A stretch of DNA of 64,000 bases from Toxorhynchites rutilus septentrionalis (GCF_029784135.1 NC_073746.1:67024763-67088762), one strand, 5' to 3'; numbered from the stretch's first letter, positions 42,798 through 55,236 are shown. Made by a program: numbers and translations. The notes: generated from the sequence alone by a model not told the origin.

Positions 42798-44016
42798 TTG
42801 GGTTGGGGAAAAAGAAATGTCGTATATTGTCAATATATGGCAACACTTGAACATATCTTGTGTTGTACTTATTGCATCGGGTCATACTATACGGCTATTT
42901 AAAGACGACAATCTGTGCTACAAGTGTCGTTTTGACAGTGTTGTGATTGTCCTTTTCAGTCTCAAGTTATAGCGCGTAAAAGATGGAGTCCACCAAGCAA
43001 GAAATTCGCCATATTTGACGTTTTTATTACCTGCGATGTAAAACTGCAACGAAAGCGGCAAAAAAATCGTGTAGTTTTAGGACCCGATACTGTAACGATT
43101 CGCATAGCACAGCGTTGGTTTGATCGATTTCGTTCTGGTGTAGTGGCTGTCGAAGATACACCTCGTACTGGTAGGCCAATCGTCGTGGAAACCGATAAAA
43201 TCGTTGGAATCATCCAAGTAGACCTACATGTGAGCACTCGCTCGATTGGCCAGGAACTGGGTATAGCCCATAAAACCGTTTGGAACCATTTGCAGAAGAT
43301 TGGATTCCAAAAAAAACTGGACCTTAGACCGAATCAACGCCTGCGATGCACTGCCGAAACGGAACGGACTCGACCCATTTTTGAAGAAGATGGTGACTGG
43401 TGATGAAAAGTGGATCACGTACGACAACCTAAAGCGAAAAAAAACGTGATCGAAGCGCGGTGAGCCGGCCCAAACCATCGCCAAGCCCGGATTGACGGCC
43501 AGGAAGTTTTTGCTGTGTGTTTGGTGGGATTGGAAGGGAATCATCCACTATGAGCTGCTCAACTATGGCCAGACCCTCAACTCGGTTCTCTACTGTGAGC
43601 AGCTTGACCGTTTGAAGCAGGCGATTGACCAGAAGCGGCCAGAAATGATCAATAGGAACGGTGTTGTTTCCCACCAGGACAACGCTCGACCTCACACATC
43701 TTTGATGAGCCGCCAGAGGCTACGATGGGATGTCCTATTGCACCCACCGTATAGTCCAGACCTGGCTCCAAGTGATTATTATCTCTTCTGGTCCATGCAA
43801 AACGCTCTTGGTGATACTAAGTTGGCCTCAAAAGAGGCTTGCGAAAACTGGCTGTCTGAGTTCTGAGTTTTCAAATAAGGAAGAGGGGGGAAGGGGTGGT
43901 TTTAAGGGGGGATAATGAAGTTGCCTTCAACAAGTTTTATTCTAATAATTTTAAGTATGTTAAATAAAGCGTCAAATTTCGATCAGAAATACGACATTTC
44001 TTTTTCCCCAACCATA
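42798..44016 (+). mobile_element. Mariner (DD34D) element, second family, copy 1
   Basis: The ends share GGTTGGGGAAAAAGAAATGT, inverted at the right as ACATTTCTTTTTCCCCAACC, with TA at 42796-42797 and 44015-44016. The last few outer bases differ between the ends. It carries a defective transposase on the plus strand. A related copy lies at 46040-48090. Confidence 0.88.
42983..43915 (+). pseudogene. Defective mariner transposase (second family, copy 1)
   Basis: ATG 42983 gives MESTKQEIRHI, then TGA at codon 12. The frame breaks in the KTATKAAKK segment before the readable DNA-binding part (MAVEDTPRTGRPIVVETDKI, STRSIGQELGIAHKTVWNHL). KMVTGDEKW with the first catalytic Asp is readable near 43389 (VTGDEK). 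FHQ/SHQDNARPHTS and SPDLAPSDYYLF carry the second and third Asp. Only 31 residues separate these because ELG is deleted; the intact spacing of 34 is seen in copy 2. The C-terminal part is G-rich (GGRGGFKGG) and the final block is deleted after IMKLPS. It is inactive. Confidence 0.9.
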
Positions 44017-45382
44017 GTATCTGTGGAATAGAACTGAGGAATCTTCGCATCTGAGAGCGCTGATTTTTTTAGGAAAACCTTCGTTTCTATTTTTTTTTCT
44101 TTCAATATGTTTTTTATTCATAAATATTGTAGTGAGAACGACACTCCGAAATCATTGTTATTGAGAGCATCGGACCAATGACTCTGAATAAAAAGTCTTT
44201 AGTCTAACAAAAATATCCTTTCTCTTCGGGTGCTCCCAGTAATGAATTATTTGTTTATTGGGTTAGAACTCATACATTATTCGTTCGTTAACACAGATTG
44301 AAACAGGGAAAGAGGGTCTCAGAAACAGGGCTCTCAACAAAGGGATATATGATTTAATATTCTGTGTGATATCCTTTAAACTTTTTTTTCCAATCGTTGC
44401 AAAATGATTATCAATATCTCAAATATGCGTACAAAGTATAAATAACAAATAGTAATAACTTTCTAATGACGAAAGAGAACATTGGGCTTAACCACTGTTC
44501 CATAAAAAAAGACCATCAAAACAAAACTATGCGTCTTGCTAATTTATCGCAACAAGAAATTTAAAAAAATAGAGAAAAACTAGTTTTCGAAAAACAAATC
44601 TCTTCCTCACGATGTTAACATTCTACTCGAACCGGATTCCCATTCAAAATCCAAAAATAAATTCCAGCTTTGCCATTTGACTTTTCGGGGCTGACACCAC
44701 AATCAAATCTCTAGTAAGAGCTCATAACACTTTTTTCGGAAACCAGAACAATATATTCTCGAGCGGATAGCTCCCAAACTCGTTCTGTTATCTAATCTGC
44801 CAAAAGTCACCGCCTAACATGGAGTGTAATGGAGATGAAAATCTGCGTGTTTCATGACGTGGGAGATGAAAAGGTTAATCTGATTTTGACTGGAACAAAA
44901 TATGTCGTTCTAGCGTGGAATGCTCGAGATTGGTACGATGCTTTGAAAAAAAGACATCTGAAACTGTTTCGGAAAATCTGATGCATGATATTTCAATAAC
45001 ATTGTTATCAGACAAATAATTTATGAGACTACGAGGCTATATTCCTATTGACGGACACCTAGGTCTCTTTTTATAATAAAAGGCAGAAACTTTGCGTCCC
45101 TTTAGAAGACGGACACTTGACGGGAAAGATGATAGCTAACTGAAAATTCAAGTTTATGTACTCGCTAGGTTTTAGAGGTCTTCAAATACGCCTTAACAAT
45201 GATCAAACAAAAAGGCTAGACTGTAATCACCTAGAAGGGCTTGTAATTTTTCTTATTTTTTCATGTCTAAAATAGTTTCCGGCATTCGGAATAACAGATT
45301 CGGATGACGTTTTAAAACCCGTTCTGCTGATTCGTCCATGATCTCTGGTTACTCGTGCAAACGTAGTTAGTGGGCATCTGTT
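44017..45382. other. Interval without recognised gene
   Basis: AT-rich. No frame over 60 codons was credible, and no terminal repeats were recognised. Confidence 0.35.
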
Positions 45383-45395
45383 AGTAATGTATTTT

Positions 45396-45550
45396 TTTTT
45401 TTTTTTTTTTTTTATTATAGTGACTTTCAACACATTTCGGCTGGTTCGTCACTTTTACTTCCATTTTTGGAAGAATGTCGGGAGTGAGAATTGAACTCGT
45501 GATCTCTGCGTGAGAGGTATGGATGTTACCACTACGCCAGATCGCCTCCC
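45396..45550 (-). mobile_element. Short tRNA-derived SINE
   Basis: Read on the minus strand it starts GGGAGGCGATCTGGCGTAGT. It has an A box (TGGCGTAGTGG) and a B box (GAGTTCAATTC) at tRNA spacing, then about 75 bp of tail and a long A run (the T run at 45391-45413). AGTAATGTATTTT flanks it at 45383-45395 and 45551-45563. The A box, B box, tail and duplication together identify a SINE rather than a working tRNA gene. Confidence 0.9.
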
Positions 45551-46093
45551 AGTAATGTATTTTATTTTCATCAATATTTATGGAGTAAAAATGGGAAAAC
45601 TTCACCGTTGATTCTATAAACTGGAGCAGAAGTGGTTCTATCATCACTAACGAAATCGAAAAATACCCCAAAAAACTACTCGATAACAATGAGAACCTTA
45701 TTTTCTGCTGACGAAAATTTACATCGAGCTGCTCTCTGTAGATTACTTTTTTGTTTTGCATTAATAATTTTAACAGAAAGCCAGCTAGGTGTACACAGTT
45801 CGTACATCATGGCAAGTTTCTACATCATTAAAATTAAAAAAATATATATAAGGGTGTCCGTCTTTCCCGACGTTCCCCTACTAAGCCCATCCCTTTGGAT
45901 CGAATAGACAAAAAAATAAATAAAAAAACTTAGAGGGACAGAGTGCGGAATAGGAAGTTTTCAGTGATCTTTGACATGCTATACTGCCGTTCTACGCATA
46001 GTTGTCCCATGTTCCAAAATCAGCAACTGAGAAAACCACAATCAAAGTTTTCCTTTATTTTCGCTTTATTTAACATACTTAAAATTATCCAAT

Positions 46094-47905
46094 TTAAGTC
46101 AAGTATGCGCCGTTTTGTTCGCAAACTTGTTGCCATTTAGAAGGCAACGTCATTATTTCTTTATTTCTTTATTTATTTCTTTATTCATCTGACTTTTTAC
46201 TGTCTTAATGAAATATTAAATATGTGATGGGGAAAAGCCAGACAAGGGAAGGCATAAAAACCCCACATCTTTTACATGACTTACAAACAATATATATATA
46301 AACAAACAGTACATTTTGAACACAACATATAAGCCACTTAAAGTAAAAAAAAAACTAACAGTGAGCATCAACTGTAGTCAAGTCATAAAAAAAACAAAAT
46401 AACTGAGTGGAAACTGAGCCCTTGTCCATGGCAGTCCTCGTTGTCAGTGGTATCTATTCAGTTCCTGGAGTCGGTGGTTAAATGCAGACGCAGTAGAGAC
46501 AAAATCAAAATAGACGAATAATTCATTGAAGCTAGCGGACATGGAGCGCACTGGGTCATGTAGTCCGTATAGAGTGTTCCGGGCTCAAGCAGCAGGAAAT
46601 TCCGTTGGCGAAGCAATCGTTCAGGGGCGTAAATGTTGAGTTGCCCTAGCAATTTAGGTGCGTCAATTTCACCGTTTAAAATTTTTGCGATAAACATAGC
46701 TTGAGCAATGCTCCTTCTCTGCTGTAATGTCTGCAATCCCAGTAATCTGCATCGATCTTCGTATCGGGGAAGGTTCATAGGATCCCGCCACGGAAGACGA
46801 CGAAGGGCATGTCTGACAAATTTCCGTTGGATTGATTCGATCCTAGCAGTCCACGTTGATTGATATGGGCACCATTCCTGAGAGTTAGATTCCAAAATCG
46901 ATCTCACCAAAGTGCAGTATAGAGATCGGAGGCAAAGCGGGTCATTAAATTAAATTATACAAACGCACCCCCCCCCCCCCCCCCTTATAAACCACCCCCT
47001 TCCCACTTTCCTTATTTGCAAAAAACTCAGACAGCCAATTTTCGCAAGCTTTTGAGGCTAGCTTAGTGTCACCAAGAGCGTTTTGCATGAACCGAAAGAG
47101 ATGATAATCACTTGGAGCCAGATCCGGACTATACGGTGGGTTCAATAGGACATCCCATCCGAGCTCCCGTAGCTTCTGGCGGGTCATCAAAGATGTGTGA
47201 GGCCGAGCGTTGTCCTGGTGGAAAACAACACCATTCCTTTTGATCATTTATGGCCACTTCTGGTCAATCGTCTGCTTCAAACGGCTCATAGTACAGAACC
47301 GAGTTGAGGATCTGGCCATAGTTGAGCAGCTCATAGTGGATGATTCCCTTCCAATCCCACCAAACACACAGCAAAACCTTCCTGGCCGTCAATCCGGGCT
47401 TGGCGATGGTTTGGGCCGGCTCACCGTGCTTCCATCCCCACTTTCCATCACCAGTCACCATCTTCTTCAAAACTGGGGCGAGTTCGCTCCGTTTCAGCAG
47501 TGCATCGCAAGCGTTGATTCGGTCTCAAAGATTTTTTTGCGTCAACTCGTATGACACCCATACATCCATTTTTTTTTTTGGAATCCAATCTTCTGCAAAT
47601 GGTTCCAAACGGTTTTATGGTCTATACCCAGTTCCTGGCCAATCGAGCGAGTGCTCACATGTAGATCTACTTGGATGATTCCAACGATTTTATCGGTTTC
47701 CACGACGATTGGCCTACCAGTACGAGGTGTATCTTCGACAGCCACTACACCAGAACGAAATCGATCAAACCAACGCTGTGCTATGCGAATCGTTACAGTA
47801 TCGGGTCCTAAAACTACACGATTTTTTTGCCGCCTTCGTTGCAGTTTTACATCGCAGGTAATAAAAACGTCAAATATGGCGAATTTCTTGCTTGGTGGAC
47901 TCCAT
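46094..47905 (-). pseudogene. Defective mariner transposase split by a retrotransposon
   Basis: ATG 47905 gives the same MESTKQEIRHI and TGA as copy 1 and shares its later frame break. Readable blocks follow: MAVEDTPRTGRP, HKTVWNHLQKIGFQ (then a frameshift in an A run), KKMVTGDGKW (first Asp, next residue Gly), LLCVWWDWKGIIHYELL, FHQDNARPHTS and SPDLAPSDYHLF. Here 34 residues separate the last two Asp, confirming the DD34D class. At VVYKGGGGG the gene is interrupted by a C/G run and the non-LTR fragment. It resumes at 46150 as IMTLPSKWQQVCEQNGAYLT and a stop at 46094-46096. It is inactive. Confidence 0.88.
46151..46955 (-). pseudogene. 5'-truncated non-LTR retrotransposon (RT C-terminal region)
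   Basis: On the minus strand, translation begins near 46949 with DPLCLRSLYCTLVRSILESN and continues QEWCPYQSTWTARIESIQRK, FVRHALRRLPWRD, PRYEDRCRLLGLQTLQQRR and LNIYAPERLLRQRNFLL. This is the C-terminal, post-catalytic part of jockey/CR1-type ORF2 proteins. A frameshift follows RNFLLLEPG. The 3' end is an A-rich tail of AAATAAAG-type repeats at 46151-46190. Severe 5' truncation with a tail is usual for LINE copies. The insertion splits a mariner and is therefore the younger event. Confidence 0.88.
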
Positions 47906-48232
47906 CTTTTACGCGCTATAACTTGAGACTGAAAAGGACAATCACAACACTGTCAAAACGACACTTGTAGCACAGATTGTCGTCTTTAAATAGCCGTATA
48001 GTATGACCCGATGCAATAAGTACAACATAAGATATGTTCAAGTGTTGCCATATACTGACGATATACGACTTTTCTTTTTCCGCAACCCAATATTTGGTTA
48101 CCAGAAGCTTTAAGCATTTCAGTTTAGCAATACACCGGGTTTTTATGAGCAGTAAATTACTGTCTAATGAAATGTGAAAAGTTCCCCTCACTTGAATCAA
48201 TCAAGCTTGATTATAAGTATAAAAATTCATAG

Positions 48233-48380
48233 TGAGACAGCCATGCCTAGAATATCAACATGGGACAATTGAACTTTATGTTGTTTTTTGAAATACTGGG
48301 AACAAACAATAAGTTTTTTGATGTTCTCCGAAAGATTATGCATGAAAACAACGTTTTATGAAGAAGGGAGCGATCTGAAA
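48233..48380 (+). repeat. 150-bp repeat (TGCCTAGAATAT family), left copy
   Basis: TGCCTAGAATATCAACATGG, GACAATTGAACTT and GAACAAACAATAAGTTTTTT recur with mismatches at 50612-50760 in the same orientation. These two copies sit just outside the two ends of the palindrome-ended repeat copy 3. Confidence 0.75.
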
Positions 48381-48467
48381 CACCTTTGCAGAATATAAAT
48401 CTCATTGTTATTAGGCGTTCACTAACTAGGTATACACGTGTTCTGTTATACTTTTTTTTTATTTTTG

Positions 48468-50490
48468 ACGTAGAACTACGTCTTTCATTAAGGGTGTCAA
48501 ATCAGAAAACAGGTCACGTTTTTATGAAATAAAGTTAACGTTAATAACTATTTTTGCCGCGAACGGATTTTGACGATTTACATACTAGACGAATCGGAAA
48601 TTCCGTAAGATTTGTTTAATATGCCATACATTAGAATCCCCTGGTTACTAAATTGTTGAAATTCATGAAAACTTTAAGTGTTTCTATTTTCCCATACATT
48701 TGTTCTGTCCATTTGAGTGCTTTCCCGAACAGAGCTATCAATAACGAGCAACTTATCGACGACCAACGGAGGGGAAATCGTAGGATTATAGTCTCCGTGA
48801 ACAAAGGAAAAGAAGAAGAATGAAGGGGAATACTTGCCCAAAGTATAAACAGCGAGATCCAGCTGAGGCAAACATTCATTCGGCATCAGACTGTTGAGTA
48901 ATCCAGTTCACTTTGCTTTCGCTGCGCTTCGATCTAAGATTGGACCCCACCAGTGGTAATCCAACTTGGAAATCGTCGTTTGATTTTTCTGTTCGTTTTT
49001 CATGTTATTCGTATCGTGTGTTCTTCTTTCCGCGTCATAAATTGGACGCTTCGCGTAGTGTGCGATGAGCAAGAAGAAGAGGAAGGCAGGCTCGAGCCCT
49101 GCAAAAAACGAACGCATTGCCAAGGGCAATAAAATTTCGAAGTAAGCGTCATCTAATGATGCACGCGGTGTTGGTGTAGTGAAAAGCGCTCGCACTGAAC
49201 CGAGCCTTCGCGAATGTGACACCGCACCGAACAACAGCGAAGTAGGCGATTTCGACGCGTCGGTCGAAAATGTAAACGCCCAGGCAGCAACCAAAATCAA
49301 GCTCCCCCCGCTGGTGGTGAAGGCGGTCGCTCTTGACAAACTCATCAGCGAATTCGCATCGATAGGTGTTACAGCAGAGTACAAGCTGTGTGGCATAATT
49401 CAGTCTTTTTCCAAGCAGTTAACATTGTTTATTTTCCGTCTTCATAAGGGCTTCGTTGGTGCCTTTGAGAATGCATCAATGCATTAAACTGACGTTATGG
49501 CGAAGCAGACGCTAAGGTTGTGCACCAAAAAATTATTTGGGACTACCAAGCATCTTGAATGTCTTACTGGAATGTTATAAGTTATTTGGGTTCGCGTGCC
49601 AGTCGCAAAACTGCCTTCAACTAGGATTGCATTTGCGCTACTATTGATCTTAATGAAGCATTGCTACTGTTTTCGAGGTTGTTATTAACAAAAAGAGTTT
49701 ATTTCTCTTGTTTAGTCATCAAGAAAGTAAATGTTCTGGAATTTTGTATGTGATTAGGTTTTGCTTGCCAGTAGCAAAACTTCTTCCACTAAGGGTACGG
49801 CTGCGCTTCTCTCGAGCATGAGAAAGTAATGCAACTCTTTTCGAGGCCAGTAATATTAACAGAAGCGTTTCTTTTGAGAATAGCGCAAAATGATGAGAAA
49901 TGTTTATATTGCTAGTAGTTTCAAGCCACCAATGTATGGCTCTGTATGCATGCTATGGTGAACGCTTGTTTGGCGCTTGGATTACGCTTAGTTTGTACGA
50001 ACGATATCTAGAGGTGCGATTGCTTTGAGGCAATACTAAATAACATGTAGCATGATATTTGATACTTGCAAGTGTTGTCATTGTTGTTTTTTACATGCGG
50101 TGCCAAAGATATATTGATGTAGTTATGAGATATGGAATAATGGTGCTGGTGCAACACGTATATAATCGACTGTAGCCGAGTTTATGTCAATTTCGGAAAA
50201 GGCCACCGGAATAGCCTTCGAGGTAAATTTTCAATGCATTGATATGAAATAAATTGCGACATACGATTGTTTTGCGAGGGCAAAAATGAGTCATCAATCA
50301 ATTATCGTCAACTGATTCTACAATGAAAAAATCATTTCAGAGATTATTCTACTAAGCAATTGTTTCTAAAATTTCACAGCATTACAGAATAATATCCGAA
50401 GGTATAAACAAGCGACTTATATAAAATAACAGCGTAGTTCTACGTCAACAATGCGGTCGTATCTTGGACACAACCTCCTATATATTTTTT
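48468..50490 (+). repeat. Palindrome-ended repeat, copy 3 (long form)
   Basis: ACGTAGAACTACGT at 48468-48481 and GCGTAGTTCTACGT at 50432-50445 followed by ATGCGGTCGTATCTTGGACA and ACAACC mark the ends. The interior matches copies 1 and 2 and also holds a non-LTR 5' fragment (48900-49490) absent from copy 2. No transposase, Rep or integrase was recognised. Superfamily unknown. Confidence 0.7.
49065..49487 (+). pseudogene. Non-LTR ORF1 (gag-like) N-terminal fragment
   Basis: ATG 49065 reads MSKKKRKAGSSPAKNERIAK then GNKISK and a stop at codon 27. After that the frame continues SARTEPSLRECDTAPNNSEV ... KLPPLVVKAVALDKLISEFA, SIGVTAEYKLCGI. A Lys-rich start, a Ser/Thr-rich spacer and then PPLVV....L...L...GV.AEYKL is the layout of ORF1 proteins of jockey-type mosquito retrotransposons. 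The upstream 160 bp may be its 5' leader. It is truncated after about 130 codons. Confidence 0.6.
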
Positions 50491-50611
50491 TGAGAATAAG
50501 TTCGTTCTTCCAAACCAGAAATGAGTGCATTAGCTCTGCTGTAAGTGTGTCACTAAATTCTTGTACTTGAACCGATTTATTTATTACGGATCTACAACAA
50601 AATACATGGCG

Positions 50612-50760
50612 AGACTGTTGTGCCTAGAATATTAACATGGGACAATTGAGCTTGGTGTTGTTTTTTGAAAAGCTGAGAACAAACAATAACTTTTTTGTGT
50701 TTCTCCAGAAAATTAGGCATAAAAACATCGTTTTATGAAGAAAAGTGAAAAAGGCGTAAC
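50612..50760 (+). repeat. 150-bp repeat (TGCCTAGAATAT family), right copy
   Basis: Parallel to 48233-48380. It is also bracketed by a direct repeat of TTGTACTTGAACCGATTTAT (about 50561 and 50771), so a local duplication of about 205 bp is possible. Confidence 0.7.
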
Positions 50761-50799
50761 ATAAAATTATTGTACTTGAACCGATTTATTTATTATGGA

Positions 50800-51280
50800 C
50801 TAGCTGACCCGGCGAACTTCACCCCACCCAAAAGTGTTTTTTTTTTATTTGAATACTTTCTAAGCGAAAATTTGTGGGTTCAGTCACAGAATTCTTCATT
50901 AATTAATCTTCTATAGAAATATAAACAATATATTTATATTTCTCCGTTACATGGAATACATGTTTAATAACAGTCAATTTTCGTTCATAATTTTTATTCC
51001 ACCTGAGAATCCATTGACATTTTTGTTTCACACTAACGGAAAACGAAGCTTAATTTCGCAAACACGAAATCCAATTGGATGTCATATGAGAATTGAAATT
51101 TAACATCAAAATGGAGACATGAATTAAAAAAAAAAAAAATTCAATGCTTTGTGAAATTGTAACCATTTAAGGAAAGTGAAATAAAAAATGGAATCTACAT
51201 GCGATTCAACATGAAAAACTATATATAACGTTTTATCCTAGGACTAACCGTTCTCAAGTTGTAACCATTTTGTAATATAA
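50800..51280 (-). mobile_element. Helitron 3' end, minus strand (partial)
   Basis: CTAGCTGACCCGGCGAACTT at 50800 is the reverse complement of the Helitron tail at 38044-38078. The text to the right is AT-rich and runs into a second tail at 51281, so this copy is 5'-truncated or was hit by the next one. Confidence 0.6.
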
Positions 51281-52080
51281 CTAACTGACCCGGCAAACTT
51301 CGTCCCACCCAAAACCTCCACATGCCAAATATGGCTTCAATTCTCGAGTTATACAGAAATTTGAGTTATACATTTCTACAGTTTTCCATGTAGAATCGCA
51401 TGTAGAATCCAATTTTCATGTTACTTTTCTTCACTGGTTACGATTTCATAAAGTATTGCAATTGAATAAATTTTCAAAAATTCATAGGTGAGTTTACCGT
51501 GGCACACTGCATGTCAAATTTTGTTAAATTGGAATCGAAGGAGGAAGGGGATGTTTTGAGATATAAAAGTTTTCAATATGGAATTCAATATTTGAGTAAG
51601 ATTTTTTAACACTGTATTCAAAATGATATTTGTCTGAATAGTTAATTAGTTTTCCATTTTTTCTATTCTGCGTTACGATTTTTAAAAGAATGATTTTGGT
51701 CATATGATAATGAAAATTGTTATTTTGATTTGTTTCCATCATAAATGCCAAGTTTCAATAAAATCAAAGAGGGTCACGTCAAAATTTGCTGATTTCCGGC
51801 TGATTTGACGTGGAATTGTTCAGATTGATAGATATAGGAATGCGTTATTTCACCTGAAAATCCTTTTCCATCTTCGAACAATTTAGTTAGCGAAAACATC
51901 GAATGATTCCATTAAGCATTTTGATAAGCGACAACGCTTATCACGATGCAATTGTAGAACATGCGACAAATAAATTTTCGATTCTTCCGACTTTCCTTCA
52001 GGGTTTTCTGAAAGTTTTCCGATTTTCTCTCAATACCATCTACAGGCAGAGACGAATACAACAAAGTAAAGGACGCTCGA
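51281..52080 (-). mobile_element. Helitron copy, minus strand
   Basis: The tail CTAACTGACCCGGCAAACTT (CTAG changed to TTAG when read on the minus strand) begins at 51281. Near 52000-52075 the text TACAGGCAGAGACGAATACA, ACAAAGTAAAGG matches, inverted, the head region at 37185-37210. It shares mid-region words with the 37.1-38.1 kb Helitron. The exact head was not found. Confidence 0.6.
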
Positions 52081-52152
52081 TACAGACGATTCCTTCATCG
52101 GATTTCGCGCTTAACAATACATTTGGTGATCCATTTTTAGTTAAGGTACACC

Positions 52153-53194
52153 GGGGCAAGTTGAAACGATTTTTTCGAAGTTCAACTTGAAAGTTGTATT
52201 AATAAATCACTAAATCATTAAATTGAAGTCTGTTTACAGTATATACAAGGTATGACAGATGACTTTCGATAAAAAATATAGATTCACACTGGATGTTTGG
52301 AAAAATGTCAATTTTTAAAATGTTTAGTTTTCATATGTATTGTTTCCCGTTGTCCCGTAGAGCGGAGTAAGTTGAAACGCGGGACTGTCATAAGTTTAAT
52401 GTGCGGTTTTGCTTCTCGAACTACCTACAATTGATTTATGTAAAAAAATTACAGGAGAGACGATTTTCTGTTGCATGATGCTACACATAATTATTTTCAA
52501 ACGCGTATTTTATAGGGAATTGATCGATATTGGTGCTGTTTTTCACTACCAATAAGTGGCAAAATTTATCCAAGGTCTAGAAAACCGAAAAAAACAATTT
52601 CTTAAACTTGTGGAGTTGGCCGGTTTTGCAACTAGGCAACACATTTGGGAAAAAAACGGTTTTGGTACACGTGTGATGTGGGGGAGTAGTCTAATACACG
52701 TAAAATTGACACTACATACTAGGAATTAATATACGAAACAATAACATCAAGAATACTATTTCAGACGCTTTTATGTCAGAGTATAGCTACTCAAAACGGT
52801 CACTAATGAGGTTTATGGGATCTCTCAAATATTCGTACATTACGTAACACAATCAGGAAGGGAGGAGATGCGTTGTGGAAACTCTTTTAGAAATAAATCC
52901 AAATAAGTCTAAACATTTTTATGCAAATGACCTTTTGTTATATGTTATGTAGAGAAGATGGAGTTTAAAATAGTTAACAAATTGCGACCCCCAGTAGCAA
53001 AATTAACAAATTTGACTTGTATCGTGTTTGTGTATTCATAAATTATGTAAAACATACTGAGAAGCGAAATATGAATGATTCTTATTTTTCTAATTTATCA
53101 TCATTCATGCATACAGCAATCATCGACAAATGACGTCCGGAATTTGCAGCGAAGTTGAAAAAATAGTCGATTTTCATTGGTTTCAACTTACCCC
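52153..53194. mobile_element. TIR element with GGGGCAAGTTGAAAC ends
   Basis: GGGGCAAGTTGAAACG at the left and GGTTTCAACTTACCCC at the right are inverted partners. A third variant, GTAAGTTGAAACGCGGGA, lies near 52366. The interior is AT-rich with no gene. It is probably non-autonomous. Confidence 0.55.
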
Positions 53195-55236
53195 AGGGTT
53201 GAAAAAAACATGGAGTGAGTTCAATTGCTCAGAGTTAAACGGAAAAAAATAGTTTAATTTTCAAAACCACTACACTTGATAATCCCTAATTGATTACTTG
53301 ACGTGCAATTCTGGCGATATTTTTGAAAAAAAAATCAGTGTTTTCGGAGCGTTTGAGTCAGCGCGCAAAAATGTTTGTTTTGATTTCACGGAACAAGAAA
53401 AAGTAATCGAAGGCGCGGATTGCGTTAAGGCAGTATTTTAGTCTAGAAATTTGAAAAAATATGTTTTTTTCTTCCACATTTCTTTAGTTTAGGCATTCAA
53501 GAATATACCCTAGAAAGGGCTTGAAAAATCCTATTATTTACCGAGTTAGAGCTATTTTAGTGATGCGGTATCTAACCTGGTACGACCATAACAATGAACT
53601 TCAAACGCGTTTTTCTCTAAACTAGTTTTTTCAAACCAACGTACACGATATCTCAAGTTCTACTGAACAGATTCATGTCGAATTTATATGAATACAATCA
53701 GTATGCATCTCTCTATCGCAGGAACCTCTAAAACAAAAAATACTTTTTAAATTCGACTAATTATTTTAAAAATCTGGAAACATAAAAAAGCGTTTTCAAC
53801 AAGATTTTGTTTTTCAAACGGCCGCCATTTTGTCAAAAAAGATATTTTTGGCTTGTCCGAGGTTCATGCGATAGCGGTATCTTTACTGATTCAGAATCTG
53901 TTCGATTTTGTTGGACCTTCTGGATGATTGTATGAGTAGTTTGAGGTAATCTCGAACCATTACTACTTGTATAATATATCTTGTATACTTACGATTATTC
54001 ACTATTCACTTACGATTATTCACATCTTGCTCATTGAGTTTATTCAAGAGTTTTGTACCGCAAAGTGGATACATCGCTTTTGCTGCTGCTGTGCCCCATT
54101 TGCATCAATAGGCGAACTGCATTCATGACCTTGTCAATAACGCGTAATCCAGTTTACAATCATAACCTCACCACACCGTAAATAGAAGACTCGCGGTAGG
54201 TACTAATTATAGCGTGAATGCGGATTCACGTTCTAACCCGAAGTAGGGTATTTAAAACAGGATTTTGTCCGCTTCATATCTCAATCAAATGGGACTGGAT
54301 TCAATCCAGTTAACAAGGTGACAACATGTAGCGCCTCCGATGAAAGTGAAAGCAATTGTTGGCTCGCAATGAGACGCATAGATCCTATTTTATGGGGGTA
54401 TGTTTCCGCGTAGGTTGCTTCCAACATCTCAATCCGAAACAAATTGGATCATTGGAAATTGGATGTCTGTTTAGTGAGATAAGCAAACCACTTAATGAAA
54501 AGCCCTCAGTTTCAAACAAAGACAACCCATGGACCATCGGCTACCGATAATTGCATAATAGCAATCTTGTATTTTACGCAAGTAGCTCAGTAATGACATT
54601 GTTCTATTACGAGACACAGAGGATTGTACCGTGCTGGCCATCCTCCGCTTGCTTCACGTGAATGGAGCAGTGGGAAAATGGTTTTACAATCAGAGACCAT
54701 CACCGCCAAGAACCCGTTTCACATCCAGTCCCCCGGAGTATTCCGTCCGCACAGCTGCAATACACAGTGGCATACTTAATCACCTTACGCCGCCGAATGA
54801 CGGAAAAGAGGCTCTATTTAAGCCATTTATCGAACGTTAACTTTTTTTCCCGTGGTCTGTGCTTCTATTCGCACTTCCTTGTAAAGGCGAACTTTCGTTT
54901 ATGATTTTCTTTTATTTTCGTTTTTCTTAACTGAGGTGAGCTATGTGGGAAACAGGGAAGGATTGGCTGCGTGTCAAACTGACGGTCAACACATTTGTGT
55001 CTGGAAATTCAGGTAGGTTAAAATGTAACACTGAACCGATGGGATTTACGTAACAGATATCGGTTCACGCTAAGAAAGTGACATCTTGATCTGACATAAG
55101 TTACTTTAGTAATTTCAAACTTGTACTTAGTTAAGGTTTCTATGGCTGATAATTATCGTAGGAACTTATTGAGAGATGTGTATTCACTCATTCGAAATAA
55201 ACTTGCAACATGCGGAAAATTGATATAGGGGGAGTA
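53195..55236. other. Interval without recognised gene
   Basis: No frame over 80 codons. Overlapping small frames at 54356-54904 match nothing known. No terminal repeats were recognised. Confidence 0.3.

Larger units (their letters stand above)
46040..48090 (-). mobile_element. Mariner, second family, copy 2, with nested non-LTR insertion
   Basis: The right (5') end TTGGGTTGCGGAAAAAGAAA lies at 48090 with TA at 48091-48092. The body parallels 42798-44016. The transposase C-terminus and the 3' leader CGCTTTATTTAACATACTTA (shared with copy 1) appear at 46068-46150, to the left of a non-LTR fragment (46151-46955). The 3' terminal repeat itself was not found, so the left border is approximate. 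Confidence 0.8.
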
